Shown piece after piece: positions 1 through 6,739 of a stretch of 6,889 nucleotides of DNA. Source of the stretch: a bacterium. GTDB lineage: Bacteria; Bacillota; Clostridia; Oscillospirales; Acutalibacteraceae. Location of the stretch: positions 1 through 6,889 of the forward strand of contig JAHKXX010000061.1 of the NCBI GenBank assembly GCA_020627425.1, in the 5' to 3' direction. Position numbers and translations under genes: made by a program. How positions within the stretch are numbered: position 1 is the stretch's first letter; each line of letters begins with the position of its first letter. The notes beneath the pieces were generated by a model. The model worked only from the letters and a program-made list of their open reading frames with translations, had not been told where the DNA came from and did not search any database.

Positions 1-179
1 GGCTTGCCGGCTGCTCGTCTCGGTCGCTGGATCGAGGAAGAGCGGCTCAGCACAGGGCTTTCGCTTATTTCTTCGGTCATAGAGTTCCATTCTCCGCAGC
101 CCGGACATTTGCCGTACCACTTTGCGCTTTCGTGTCCGCATTCAGAGCAGACGTACATAGTTTTTGCTTTCGGTGACAT
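1..179 (-). CDS. radA: RadA/Sms DNA repair protein, N-terminal fragment (cut by window edge)
   Basis: Only the first 59 residues are present; the gene runs off the left edge. They contain the four-cysteine zinc finger typical of RadA: C11-S-E-C14, then C25-P-G-C28, followed by GEWN. The surrounding pattern YVCSECG...KCPGCGEWN is the family hallmark. In the known family this finger precedes a RecA-like ATPase and a Lon-like domain, and the protein drives branch migration of recombination intermediates in the cytoplasm. The ATPase motifs lie outside the window. I chose the ATG at 177-179 because AGGAGA (complement of 186-191) sits about seven bases upstream; the in-frame ATG at 183-185 is only two residues longer and lies too close to that site. 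The gap to the upstream cwlD stop is 38 bases with no clear terminator, so co-transcription is likely. Confidence 0.93.
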   Translation of the reverse strand, partial: MSPKAKTMYVCSECGHESAKWYGKCPGCGEWNSMTEEISESPVLSRSSSIQRPRRAAGK

Positions 180-185
180 TTTCAT

Positions 186-191
186 TCTCCT
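186..191 (-). promoter_or_regulatory. Ribosome binding site of radA that decides the start
   Basis: The minus strand reads AGGAGA here. It is correctly spaced (about seven bases) for the ATG at 179 and too close for the ATG at 185, so it favours the shorter start. Confidence 0.7.
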
Positions 192-217
192 GTTATATTA
201 GTCCTGTCTATTGATAT

Positions 218-931
218 TTAAACTGTATTGTTCAGGTGCTCCAGCACTCCGCAGAATATTGCGAATGCCATTTTTTGTCTGTAGCTGTCGTCTGATAACA
301 GCTTTGCTTCTTCCGGATTAGAAAGAAATCCGCATTCGGCGATTATTGCCGGTATTTCGGCTTTTTTTAGAATATATGCTCCGTCGGCACCCTTTTTCAG
401 CTCTCTCTTGGTGTCGGGCTGGAGTAGTCCTACAATGGAACCCCTGACCTTTTCTGCGAGTTGCGCGCTTTCGGGGTCGTTTGAAGAGTAGAATATCTGT
501 GCGCCGCTGTACTTACTCTCTGTAAATTTATTCTGGTGTATGCTTATAAGGATATTGTTTTTTGAGGAATTGATCATCTTTACGCGGTTTTGCAGATCTG
601 AATTTTTCTTTTCGCGTGTAGTGGACGCGCTGCTGTCATAGACGGATATATCACTGTCCCGGGTCATAACTGTATTTATACCGCAGGCGCGGAGCATATC
701 GCGCAGCTTTAGTGCAATACTGAGGTTTACGTCCTTTTCAAGTACACCGTTGTCGCCGGCTCCGCCGTCTTCACCTCCGTGCCCGGGGTCTATCACTACG
801 GTACGACTGACAGCAGGCACAGTGTTTGTGGTTTCTACAGGCTCGCTTACTGCGGTATAGAGCAGTCCGCCGAACAGAAAGGCACACATAAGGGTCAGTG
901 AGCAAGCAATATATATCTTCAGCTTTTCCAA
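218..931 (-). CDS. cwlD: N-acetylmuramoyl-L-alanine amidase, CwlD type (spore cortex amidase)
   Basis: A zinc amidase of the Amidase_3 family that cleaves the bond between N-acetylmuramic acid and the stem peptide of peptidoglycan. The 237 residues start with a hydrophobic segment (about residues 6-28) that acts as signal peptide or membrane anchor, so the catalytic domain (about 44-235) lies outside the membrane. Visible active-site elements are IDPGHGG with zinc ligand H51, E65 in LEKDVNLSIA, H132 in SIHQN, and the catalytic E199 in AECGFLSNPEEA. There is no cell-wall-binding repeat, and the length matches Bacillus CwlD, which makes muramic delta-lactam in the spore cortex; the cwlD call rests on that and on YILKKAEIPAII. 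The start codon is TTG (931-929), supported by GAGGTG a few bases upstream. A terminator separates it from the upstream coiled-coil gene; radA follows 38 bases downstream. Another Amidase_3 enzyme of vegetative cell-wall turnover remains possible. Confidence 0.88.
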   Translation of the reverse strand: MEKLKIYIACSLTLMCAFLFGGLLYTAVSEPVETTNTVPAVSRTVVIDPGHGGEDGGAGDNGVLEKDVNLSIALKLRDMLRACGINTVMTRDSDISVYDSSASTTREKKNSDLQNRVKMINSSKNNILISIHQNKFTESKYSGAQIFYSSNDPESAQLAEKVRGSIVGLLQPDTKRELKKGADGAYILKKAEIPAIIAECGFLSNPEEAKLLSDDSYRQKMAFAIFCGVLEHLNNTV

Positions 932-943
932 AATATCACCTCA
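932..943 (-). promoter_or_regulatory. Ribosome binding site for the TTG start of cwlD
   Basis: The minus strand reads GAGGTGATATT directly before TTG. GAGGTGA closely matches the anti-Shine-Dalgarno complement and is spaced about five to seven bases from the TTG. No ATG or GTG start with a comparable site is available nearby, so the rare TTG start is well supported. Confidence 0.75.
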
Positions 944-948
944 GAGCT

Positions 949-956
949 ATTATATG
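949..956 (-). promoter_or_regulatory. Candidate -10 element of a cwlD promoter
   Basis: The minus strand reads CATATAAT. It contains a perfect TATAAT, and as an octamer matches seven of eight positions of the sigma-E -10 consensus (CATACAAT), which would suit a sporulation gene. No convincing -35 was found for either sigma factor: TTAACA at 975-980 is 20 bases away, too far for a standard promoter. A start point seven bases downstream would leave a very short leader. The need for a promoter here follows from the terminator just upstream. Confidence 0.4.
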
Positions 957-990
957 TCCAAAAGCTTCGGGTGATGTTAAGGGTATACAC

Positions 991-1024
991 AAAACAACGG
1001 GAGAAACCGAAGGCTTCCCCCGTT
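991..1024 (-). terminator. Rho-independent terminator after the coiled-coil gene
   Basis: Arms at 996-1008 and 1012-1024 form a 13-pair stem with a three-base loop, beginning four bases after the stop codon at 1029-1031. Two of the 13 pairs are G-U wobbles in minus-strand RNA but A-C mismatches in plus-strand RNA, which shows the hairpin serves the minus transcript. The following T tract is short and broken (G, four T, G, T, G, T), so termination may be incomplete. Confidence 0.75.
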
Positions 1025-1028
1025 TGTA

Positions 1029-1736
1029 TTACTCTGTTTTGTCCTCCGGTATCGTGTCCATTTCGGACGGATACTGTATAGTCGGCGCATTGCCGTCAAA
1101 GACAGCCTTATCGTCGTCCATCGGCAGAGAGTTCTTTACATAGAAGTTTTCCTTTATCTCAAGAAGTCTGTCGAGGTTTTTGCACAGCCGCAGATAGATG
1201 TTTTCCAGTCTGTCGTCAAGAGTGACGGTTCCTATCTGGATATCGCGCCGTAAATATGTAACGTCGTCGCGGAAAAGCTTTATTTCCTTTTCTATATCGT
1301 CTATGAGCATTATGGTGTCCATAGCCTTTTCCTGAGCCTCGTCTATAACGCCGTGGGCGCGGACTTCGGCATTCATCTTTATTTTTATCAGGCTCTCCTG
1401 CAGCTCGTCATATCGCTTGGCTTTTATAACGAGGGCGTCATACTGCTCCTGCAGTTCCCGTTTTTCCTGCAAACGAAGTTCCAGTTCCTTTTGGTATGCC
1501 TCTATGTCGTTTTCTCTCTGGCTCATATTCTCCGCAAGGCGCATCTGAGTTTCCTGCAGGGACTTATACAGGGCGTTTCTTGCTGCTGTCATTTCTATAA
1601 GCGCTATGTTTTTCTCTGTTGCTTGCAGCTCGCTTTCCTCGAGCCGTCTTTTAAGGAAGTCTATCTCCTCCTGCGGTGTAAGCTTTGATGATGCGATATT
1701 GACCTTTTCAGTTGTTTCTTCTTCATAATTATTCAT
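1029..1736 (-). CDS. Coiled-coil protein of unknown function, loosely DivIVA-like
   Basis: I do not recognise this 235-residue protein with certainty. It is cytoplasmic by appearance, with no signal peptide or membrane segment. After a short acidic start it is almost wholly helical and charged: a long coiled coil runs from about residue 20 to 125 (rich in E, K, Q, L), followed by a segment with AEVRAHGVIDEAQEKA that resembles the repeating Ala/Glu heptads of DivIVA-type proteins, then a second helical stretch to about residue 195. The tail is acidic and proline-containing (ends PEDKTE). The conserved N-terminal membrane-binding domain of DivIVA is not visible, so a septum or pole function is only a guess. 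The ATG at 1734-1736 is chosen because AAAGGGGTG lies six bases upstream, and a promoter -10 overlaps the alternative upstream GTG. It sits between mutL and cwlD with its own promoter and terminator, so it looks like a monocistronic unit. Confidence 0.85.
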   Translation of the reverse strand: MNNYEEETTEKVNIASSKLTPQEEIDFLKRRLEESELQATEKNIALIEMTAARNALYKSLQETQMRLAENMSQRENDIEAYQKELELRLQEKRELQEQYDALVIKAKRYDELQESLIKIKMNAEVRAHGVIDEAQEKAMDTIMLIDDIEKEIKLFRDDVTYLRRDIQIGTVTLDDRLENIYLRLCKNLDRLLEIKENFYVKNSLPMDDDKAVFDGNAPTIQYPSEMDTIPEDKTE

Positions 1737-1773
1737 ATCCCGCACCCCTTTCAAAGTATCATTAGATATCACT

Positions 1774-1803
1774 ATTATATCATATTGGGGGTTATTAAAT
1801 CAA
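1774..1803 (-). promoter_or_regulatory. Sigma-A promoter with extended -10 for the coiled-coil gene
   Basis: The minus strand has TTGATT (1803-1798, four of six to consensus), an 18-base spacer and a perfect TATAAT (1779-1774), preceded by TG one base upstream, giving an extended -10. Transcription would begin near 1767, about 30 bases before the ATG at 1736. A small AT-rich dyad (atgat, 5-base gap, atcat; 1812-1826) lies just upstream of the -35; whether it binds anything is unknown. Confidence 0.7.
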
Positions 1804-1833
1804 CCGATATTATGATTTATTATCATTTTTATG

Positions 1834-1854
1834 TTTTCAGTCTTCAGTCTTCAG
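1834..1854. repeat. Three tandem copies of a 7-base repeat
   Basis: The plus strand reads ttttcag followed by two exact copies of tcttcag. It lies in the 100-base gap between the mutL stop and the promoter of the next gene. It could be a slippage-prone microsatellite; no function is evident. Confidence 0.8.
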
Positions 1855-1873
1855 TATTCATTTAGCGAAGCGC

Positions 1874-3943
1874 TCATATCCTCCTGAACCCCTTTTCCAG
1901 ATCCTTTTTTGACATAAAGAAATATATCGGTCTGCCGTGGGGACAGTATTTTATCTCGGGATGCTGCTCCAGAGTCACGGCGAGCTTTATCAGCTCTTCG
2001 CTGCTGTTTTTGTTGCCTGCCTTTATGGCAGCCCTGCACGCGGTGTTCTGATACAGCCATTCCATTTTTTCGGTAAGCACTACTTTCCGGTGCTTTACAA
2101 GATACTCGGCTATCTCCATAAACTGCTCGCTTATGTCAAGCTTTTTCATAATTATGGGTACCGCGCGGATTATCACGGTGTGCTCTCCGAACGGCTCTGC
2201 GTCAAAGCCCGAATCGAGCAGCATTTGTCGGCTTTCACTTACAGCCTCAAGCTCTGCCTTATCAAGTGTAACAGTGACAGGCTCGAGCAGCATCTGCATA
2301 GAGGCGTCGCCCTCTCTTTTTTTCAGCTGTTCATATATCAGTCTTTCATGAGCCGCGTGCTTGTCGATAAACATCAGCCTGTCATCGGAATATTCGATTA
2401 TAAGATATGTATCAAACGCTTCTCCTATATATTTCCACGAAGGCTCTCTTTGCTCATCCTCAACTATAGAGAAGCATTTCAGCTCTCTAAGAGACGAAAG
2501 CATTTCAGTATTCGTTTTGCTGCTCTCCTGTGTAGTTTCTTCGGAGCTGTCATTATCCTCTGTATTTTCCTCTTCCGTCAAAGCCTCAGAAACATGGGGG
2601 AGGGGTATTTGCTCATTTTTGCTGTTATCTTCGGGAGTTGTCTCTGTGCTCTTTGCTATCTCCTTTATATTCAGAGCCGCAGCCTTTTTCTCTTGTGCTG
2701 CGATTTTTTCTTTTATATACTCCGACATATCTACGCTTTTTATATTGTCTTTATATCTATATATATCGGCAGCAGTCCCTACGTCCGACACCATAACGGA
2801 GCCGAGGGTGCTTTTTGGGGGAACAAAGATCTGCGGCTCGTTCTTATCATCCGTGCCGTAGGAGAAGCCAAGCTGAGTTCCTCTGTCGGCTGTAGGAGCT
2901 ATTGATTTTGGGTTTGTCGGAATAAACTCGCGCTCGGTGCTGTTTTTAGGGTCATACTTTGCTATAGCGGACTTTACCGCATAGTAAACGCAGTCGTATA
3001 TGGGACGCTCGTTATTAAACCTTATCTCCAGCTTTGCAGGGTGTACGTTTACGTCCAGCCTTGACGGGTCAAGGGTAAGGGACAGCACGCAGGACGGAAA
3101 CTTGCCGACCATTATACTGCCGCGGTATGCCTGTTCTAAAGCTGCGACGGCGGTTTTTGTGCGTACATAGCGTCCGTTGACAAAAAAGGTCTGCATACTT
3201 CTTGAAGCCTTGTCAGAGCTTTCGGGCTTAGAAACAAAGCCCGATACGGCTATCCCGTCAAACTCGTAATCACACGGTACCAGAGAGGAGTAGAACTGCT
3301 TGCCGAAGACCTGGTATACAGTCTCGAAAAGCTTGTCTGTTCCCGAGGTCTTCAGAGTTTGTCTGCCGTCGCGTATAAGAGTAAAGCTTATCTCCGGGTG
3401 AGACAGGGCTATCCTGTCTATCAGAGTAGAGACGGCGTTTGACTCGGCGACGTCTTTTTTCAGAAATTTCATACGGGCAGGGACATTATAGAACAGATCC
3501 CTTACTACAAAGGTCGTGCCCTGTGGACAGCCGGTCTGCCTGTAGAGCTTTTCTTCTCCGCCCTCGAGGACGTATTCTGTGCCAAGCTCTTCACTGTCGC
3601 TTTTTGTTATCAGCTGTACCTTTGACACGGCGCAGATAGATGCAAGAGCCTCTCCGCGAAAGCCGAGGGTGGCTATGCTGTCAAGGTCGTTTTCGATTTT
3701 TATTTTGCTTGTTGCGTGGCGCAGAAAGGCGTTTTTTACATCGTCATGCATAATACCGCAGCCGTTGTCTGAAACACGCATAAAGGTTATTCCGCCGTGC
3801 TGTATCTCTATCGTGACAGAGGTCGCCCCCGAGTCGATAGAGTTTTCCACAAGCTCCTTTATTACCGAAGCAGGACGCTCTATTACCTCGCCTGCTGCGA
3901 TAAGCTCAGCGACCTGCTTTGACAGTACGTTTATCCTCCCCAT
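1874..3943 (-). CDS. mutL: DNA mismatch repair protein MutL (endonuclease type)
   Basis: Couples mismatch recognition by MutS to strand incision. The 689 residues have the normal three-part layout. The N-terminal GHKL ATPase shows ELVENSIDSGA (30-40, catalytic E33), DNGCGI (59-64) and GFRGEALASI (94-103). A transducer-like domain follows to about 330, with FFVNGR and LDVNVHPAK. A variable acidic linker (about 335-500, rich in E, T, S, N) leads to the C-terminal dimerisation and nuclease domain. That domain has DKHAAHERLIYE (527-538), fitting the D-x-H-A-x2-E-x4-E metal-binding nuclease motif, ACRAAIKA (635-642) and CPHGRP (667-672). QMLLEP (550-555) sits where the sliding-clamp-binding motif is expected. 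This MutL should therefore nick DNA itself, as in bacteria lacking MutH. The ATG at 3943 has AAGGGG about seven bases upstream. It starts 18 bases after mutS stops, so the two form one operon. No clear terminator follows its stop. Confidence 0.98.
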   Translation of the reverse strand: MGRINVLSKQVAELIAAGEVIERPASVIKELVENSIDSGATSVTIEIQHGGITFMRVSDNGCGIMHDDVKNAFLRHATSKIKIENDLDSIATLGFRGEALASICAVSKVQLITKSDSEELGTEYVLEGGEEKLYRQTGCPQGTTFVVRDLFYNVPARMKFLKKDVAESNAVSTLIDRIALSHPEISFTLIRDGRQTLKTSGTDKLFETVYQVFGKQFYSSLVPCDYEFDGIAVSGFVSKPESSDKASRSMQTFFVNGRYVRTKTAVAALEQAYRGSIMVGKFPSCVLSLTLDPSRLDVNVHPAKLEIRFNNERPIYDCVYYAVKSAIAKYDPKNSTEREFIPTNPKSIAPTADRGTQLGFSYGTDDKNEPQIFVPPKSTLGSVMVSDVGTAADIYRYKDNIKSVDMSEYIKEKIAAQEKKAAALNIKEIAKSTETTPEDNSKNEQIPLPHVSEALTEEENTEDNDSSEETTQESSKTNTEMLSSLRELKCFSIVEDEQREPSWKYIGEAFDTYLIIEYSDDRLMFIDKHAAHERLIYEQLKKREGDASMQMLLEPVTVTLDKAELEAVSESRQMLLDSGFDAEPFGEHTVIIRAVPIIMKKLDISEQFMEIAEYLVKHRKVVLTEKMEWLYQNTACRAAIKAGNKNSSEELIKLAVTLEQHPEIKYCPHGRPIYFFMSKKDLEKGFRRI

Positions 3944-3961
3944 ATTTTTTCCCCTTACTTT

Positions 3962-6562
3962 TTACTCTTTCCCGCAAAGCTTTATCAGCTCGAACAGTAT
4001 ATTCATAGAGTCCATCGGGGTCAGAGTGTTTATATCCAGAGAGCGTATACGTTTCTCGAGAGGTGTTTCCTCCGCTATAAGAGTCAGCTGCTCGCTCTCA
4101 TCAGACTTTTTCTTTTTTCTCTGTGTTTTGTTTCCGCCTTTTTCAAGCTCTGCTAGTATTTTCTTTGCGCGCTCTATCACGGACTCCGGCAGTCCTGCGA
4201 GGGCTGCGACCTCTACGCCGTAGCTTTCGTCGGCAGCGCCGGGAATTATCCTTCGAAGGAAGGTTATATCATCACCGCGCTTTATTGCGGCTATATTATA
4301 GTTTCTGACGCCGCCGAGCTTATCTTCAAGCACCGTCAGCTCGTGATAGTGTGTAGCAAACAACGTCTTTGCGCCGAGCTTCTTTTTGTCTGCGACATAT
4401 TCGAGAACAGCGCGTGCGATACTCATACCGTCATAGGTAGACGTACCCCTGCCTATCTCGTCAAGGATAAGCAGGCTTTTGGGAGTGGCGTGCTTTAGTA
4501 TATATGCCACTTCGTTCATCTCTACCATAAAGGTAGACTGTCCCGACGACAGATCGTCGGATGCGCCTATACGGGTGAATACACTGTCTACAAGCGACAG
4601 CTCTGCGCTCTTTGCAGGAACAAAGGAGCCCATCTGTGCCATAAGGACTATAAGAGCCGTTTGGCGCATATATGTAGACTTTCCTGCCATATTCGGACCT
4701 GTGATGATAGCGACCCTGTTGTCGTTCATATCAAGGTCTACATCGTTCGGCACAAATCCTGCGCCCTTTGTCAGAGACTCAACGACCGGGTGACGGCTCT
4801 CGATAAGCTTTATCGAGCCGTCAAGCGTAAACTCGGGACAGCAGTAGTTATTAAGAAACGCCGTCTCCGCAAGGGAGGCGCACACGTCAAGCCCTGCTAC
4901 TGCCGAGGCGGTGGCTGTAGCCCTGTCGAGTGTGCCTGCTACTACCTTTCGTATCGCGTCAAACAGCGCGTACTCCAGCTCGTAGGCACGATCCTTTGCG
5001 CCGAGTATTCTTTTTTCCAGATCTTTTAGCTCTTCTGTTATAAATCTCTCTCCGTTTACGAGAGTCTGCTTTCTTATGTAGTTGTCCGGTACCATTTCTT
5101 TAAAGGAATTCGATACCTCTATATAATAGCCGAATACCCTGTTATAGCCTATCCGGAGCTTTGGTATGCCTGTCCTTGTGCGCTCTGCAAGCTCTATCTG
5201 TGCCATAACGGAGGAACTGTCGGTCATATCGCTTCTCAGCTCGTCCAGCTCGGGGCTGTAGCCCTGCTTTATTATACCGCCCTCGCGCACCTGAAAGGGC
5301 GGATCGTCTACTATAGACGAGTCTATAAGCTCTCTTATCTCGCTCATGAGATCTATACTGTCGCGTAGTTCACAAAGCCGCTCGCTTTTTACTTCTTTGA
5401 CACTCTCTTTTATTGCCGGCAGCTTTGAGAGCGCAGTACACAGCGCTCTTAGCTCTCTTGCGTTAGCAGAGCCGTAGACAATGCGCGTCATAGAGCGTTC
5501 TATATCGCTGACACCCGTCAAAGCAGAAATAAGCTCGCCTCTGATAATAGCGTTGTCAAAAAGCTCAGATACGGCGTTTCGCCTTTTTATTATCCTTGCC
5601 ATATTGAGGAGCGGCTTTTCGACAATGCTCTTCATAAGTCTGCGCCCCATAGGAGTCTTTGTTTTATCCAGCACCGACAGCAGGCAGGCGTTTTTGTTTT
5701 TGCTGTTCAGCGGCTCTGACAGCTCTAAGTTTCGTCTGGTATTGTAGTCAAGGTGTACAAACTGCTCGCCGCGGTATATTTCTATATCTGTGATACGCTC
5801 CATGCCCTTTTTCTGAGTCTCACGAAGATATGACAACAGAGCGCCCAACGATGAGATAAGTGCGCTCTTGTCCGACAGTTCAAGCTTTTTGAATCTCGTC
5901 TGTGAAAACTGTTTTATTATTACCTCTGTACAGCCATTTGTATCAAATTCAGTCTCATCGACCTCGGTTATTACCGCACTGAGCTTATCCTTCACAAAAC
6001 CCGATAAAAGCTTTTGTTCCTTCATATCTCTGCACAGCAGCAGCTCGCTGGGGGAGTATTTCAGCAGCTCGTCCTTGACAGCAGAAAGCTCCCTGTCGTT
6101 TTCTACCTGGGTCGCATACAGCTCTCCTGTGGAATAGTCGCAAAACGACAGCCCCGAGTACTTTACGTCTGAAAACACACAGGCGATAAAGTTGTTGCTG
6201 TTTTCCTGTAGCATACTCGACTCTGTTACGGTACCGGGGGTAACTATTCTTATGACGTCGCGCTTTACAAGTCCCTTTGCCTTTGCAGGGTCCTCTGTCT
6301 GCTCGCATATGGCTACCCTGTAGCCCTTTTGCACCAATCTGCCTATATATGTCTCGGCGGAGTGAAACGGTACGCCGCACATAGGCGCACGCTCCGGGAG
6401 ACCGCAGTCCTTACCCGTCAGAGTAAGCTCGAGTAACCCCGATACAAGCTTTGCGTCGTCAAAAAACATCTCGTAGAAGTCCCCGACTCTGAAAAAGACT
6501 ATAGTATCCTTGTATTTTTCCTTTACGCTTAAATACTGCTCCATGAGCGGCGAAAGTGCCAT
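3962..6562 (-). CDS. mutS: DNA mismatch repair protein MutS
   Basis: Recognises base mismatches and small loops and, on ATP binding, becomes a sliding clamp that recruits MutL. At 866 residues it has normal MutS1 length. Domain I contains the mismatch-reading motif GDFYEMF, with F29 and E31 as the F-x-E wedge. A connector domain (about 125-245) and the lever and clamp helices (about 260-540) follow. The ABC-type ATPase has Walker A GPNMAGKST (622-630), the signature region DLSSGQSTF (670-678), Walker B LLILDE (697-702) and the THYHE switch (737-741). The C-terminal end is lysine-rich and then has QLTLI (825-829), placed like the clamp-binding motif of other MutS proteins. The ATG at 6560-6562 has an excellent AAGGAGG seven bases upstream. 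All key residues are present and no frameshift is seen. It is first in the mutSL operon, behind a terminator-like element and a structured repeat leader. Confidence 0.98.
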   Translation of the reverse strand: MALSPLMEQYLSVKEKYKDTIVFFRVGDFYEMFFDDAKLVSGLLELTLTGKDCGLPERAPMCGVPFHSAETYIGRLVQKGYRVAICEQTEDPAKAKGLVKRDVIRIVTPGTVTESSMLQENSNNFIACVFSDVKYSGLSFCDYSTGELYATQVENDRELSAVKDELLKYSPSELLLCRDMKEQKLLSGFVKDKLSAVITEVDETEFDTNGCTEVIIKQFSQTRFKKLELSDKSALISSLGALLSYLRETQKKGMERITDIEIYRGEQFVHLDYNTRRNLELSEPLNSKNKNACLLSVLDKTKTPMGRRLMKSIVEKPLLNMARIIKRRNAVSELFDNAIIRGELISALTGVSDIERSMTRIVYGSANARELRALCTALSKLPAIKESVKEVKSERLCELRDSIDLMSEIRELIDSSIVDDPPFQVREGGIIKQGYSPELDELRSDMTDSSSVMAQIELAERTRTGIPKLRIGYNRVFGYYIEVSNSFKEMVPDNYIRKQTLVNGERFITEELKDLEKRILGAKDRAYELEYALFDAIRKVVAGTLDRATATASAVAGLDVCASLAETAFLNNYCCPEFTLDGSIKLIESRHPVVESLTKGAGFVPNDVDLDMNDNRVAIITGPNMAGKSTYMRQTALIVLMAQMGSFVPAKSAELSLVDSVFTRIGASDDLSSGQSTFMVEMNEVAYILKHATPKSLLILDEIGRGTSTYDGMSIARAVLEYVADKKKLGAKTLFATHYHELTVLEDKLGGVRNYNIAAIKRGDDITFLRRIIPGAADESYGVEVAALAGLPESVIERAKKILAELEKGGNKTQRKKKKSDESEQLTLIAEETPLEKRIRSLDINTLTPMDSMNILFELIKLCGKE

Positions 6563-6579
6563 TTTTTATCCTCCTTGAC

Positions 6580-6603
6580 AAGGGCAGCGTGACGCTGCAC
6601 CCT
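6580..6603 (-). promoter_or_regulatory. Hairpin in the mutS leader just before the ribosome binding site
   Basis: A perfect six-pair GC-rich stem (6584-6589 with 6593-6598, three-base loop) is extended on the minus RNA by about four more pairs past a single bulged base. It ends three bases before the AAGGAGG of mutS (6570-6576). It is also the structured part of repeat unit 1. It could stabilise the 5' end of the message or influence initiation; that is inference. Confidence 0.6.
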
Positions 6604-6715
6604 GAACGCGCACTATAGTTAGTGTTATTGTCTACTTCATTGGCACGCGGCGCAGTGCCTGCGCTCTCGATTCGCGCACTCAAATCGGTGTTACCGCCTA
6701 CCTTGTTGGCACGCG
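6584..6715. repeat. Two tandem imperfect 66-bp repeat units upstream of mutS
   Basis: Unit 1 is 6584-6649 and unit 2 is 6650-6715. Each has a 15-base hairpin (6584-6598; 6650-6664), an 8-base spacer, and a roughly 44-base block (6607-6650; 6673-6716) that begins cgcgcact and ends ggcacgcg. The two blocks agree at roughly 70 percent of positions by hand alignment. In the hairpin, three of six base pairs differ between units and each change is compensated, so pairing is kept. There is no open frame or CRISPR-like pattern. The origin is unknown; it looks like a structured intergenic repeat family. Confidence 0.75.
6612..6617 (-). promoter_or_regulatory. Weak candidate -10 for mutS inside repeat unit 1
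   Basis: The minus strand reads TATAGT, five of six to the sigma-A -10. With a 17-base spacer the -35 would be ATGAAG, a poor match. The corresponding position in unit 2 reads TTGAGT, so only unit 1 carries it. If real, the message would start near 6605, right at the leader hairpin. Confidence 0.25.
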
Positions 6716-6739
6716 TACAAGTTTGGTTTATTGTCCCTC

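Noticed and set aside
1029..1772. Longer version of the coiled-coil protein starting at a GTG at 1772
   Set aside because: No ribosome binding site precedes it, and the GTG lies next to the TATAAT, upstream of the expected transcript start; the ATG at 1736 has a good site.
1864..1874. Small hairpin (agcg-aag-cgct) at the mutL stop as terminator
   Set aside because: Only four base pairs and no T tract follows on the minus strand.
1852..1880. Eight-codon frame (MSASLNEY) after an AGGAGG at the end of mutL
   Set aside because: AGGAGG here encodes the final Arg-Arg of MutL, the gap to the ATG is only two bases, and the peptide has no other support.
1937..2905. Long open frame of 322 codons on the plus strand opposite mutL
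   Set aside because: It lies entirely antisense to a clear MutL with all motifs, its translation is rich in C, F, L and Y with no recognisable domain, and it is explained by codon bias of the real gene.
3579..4223. 214-codon plus-strand open frame across the mutS-mutL junction
   Set aside because: It is antisense to both conserved genes and its translation is dominated by S, F and I, typical of a shadow frame.
6459..6683. 74-codon minus-strand frame overlapping the mutS start and the repeat region
   Set aside because: It overlaps the well-supported mutS start out of frame, runs through the repeats, and has no domain or ribosome binding site that I can see.
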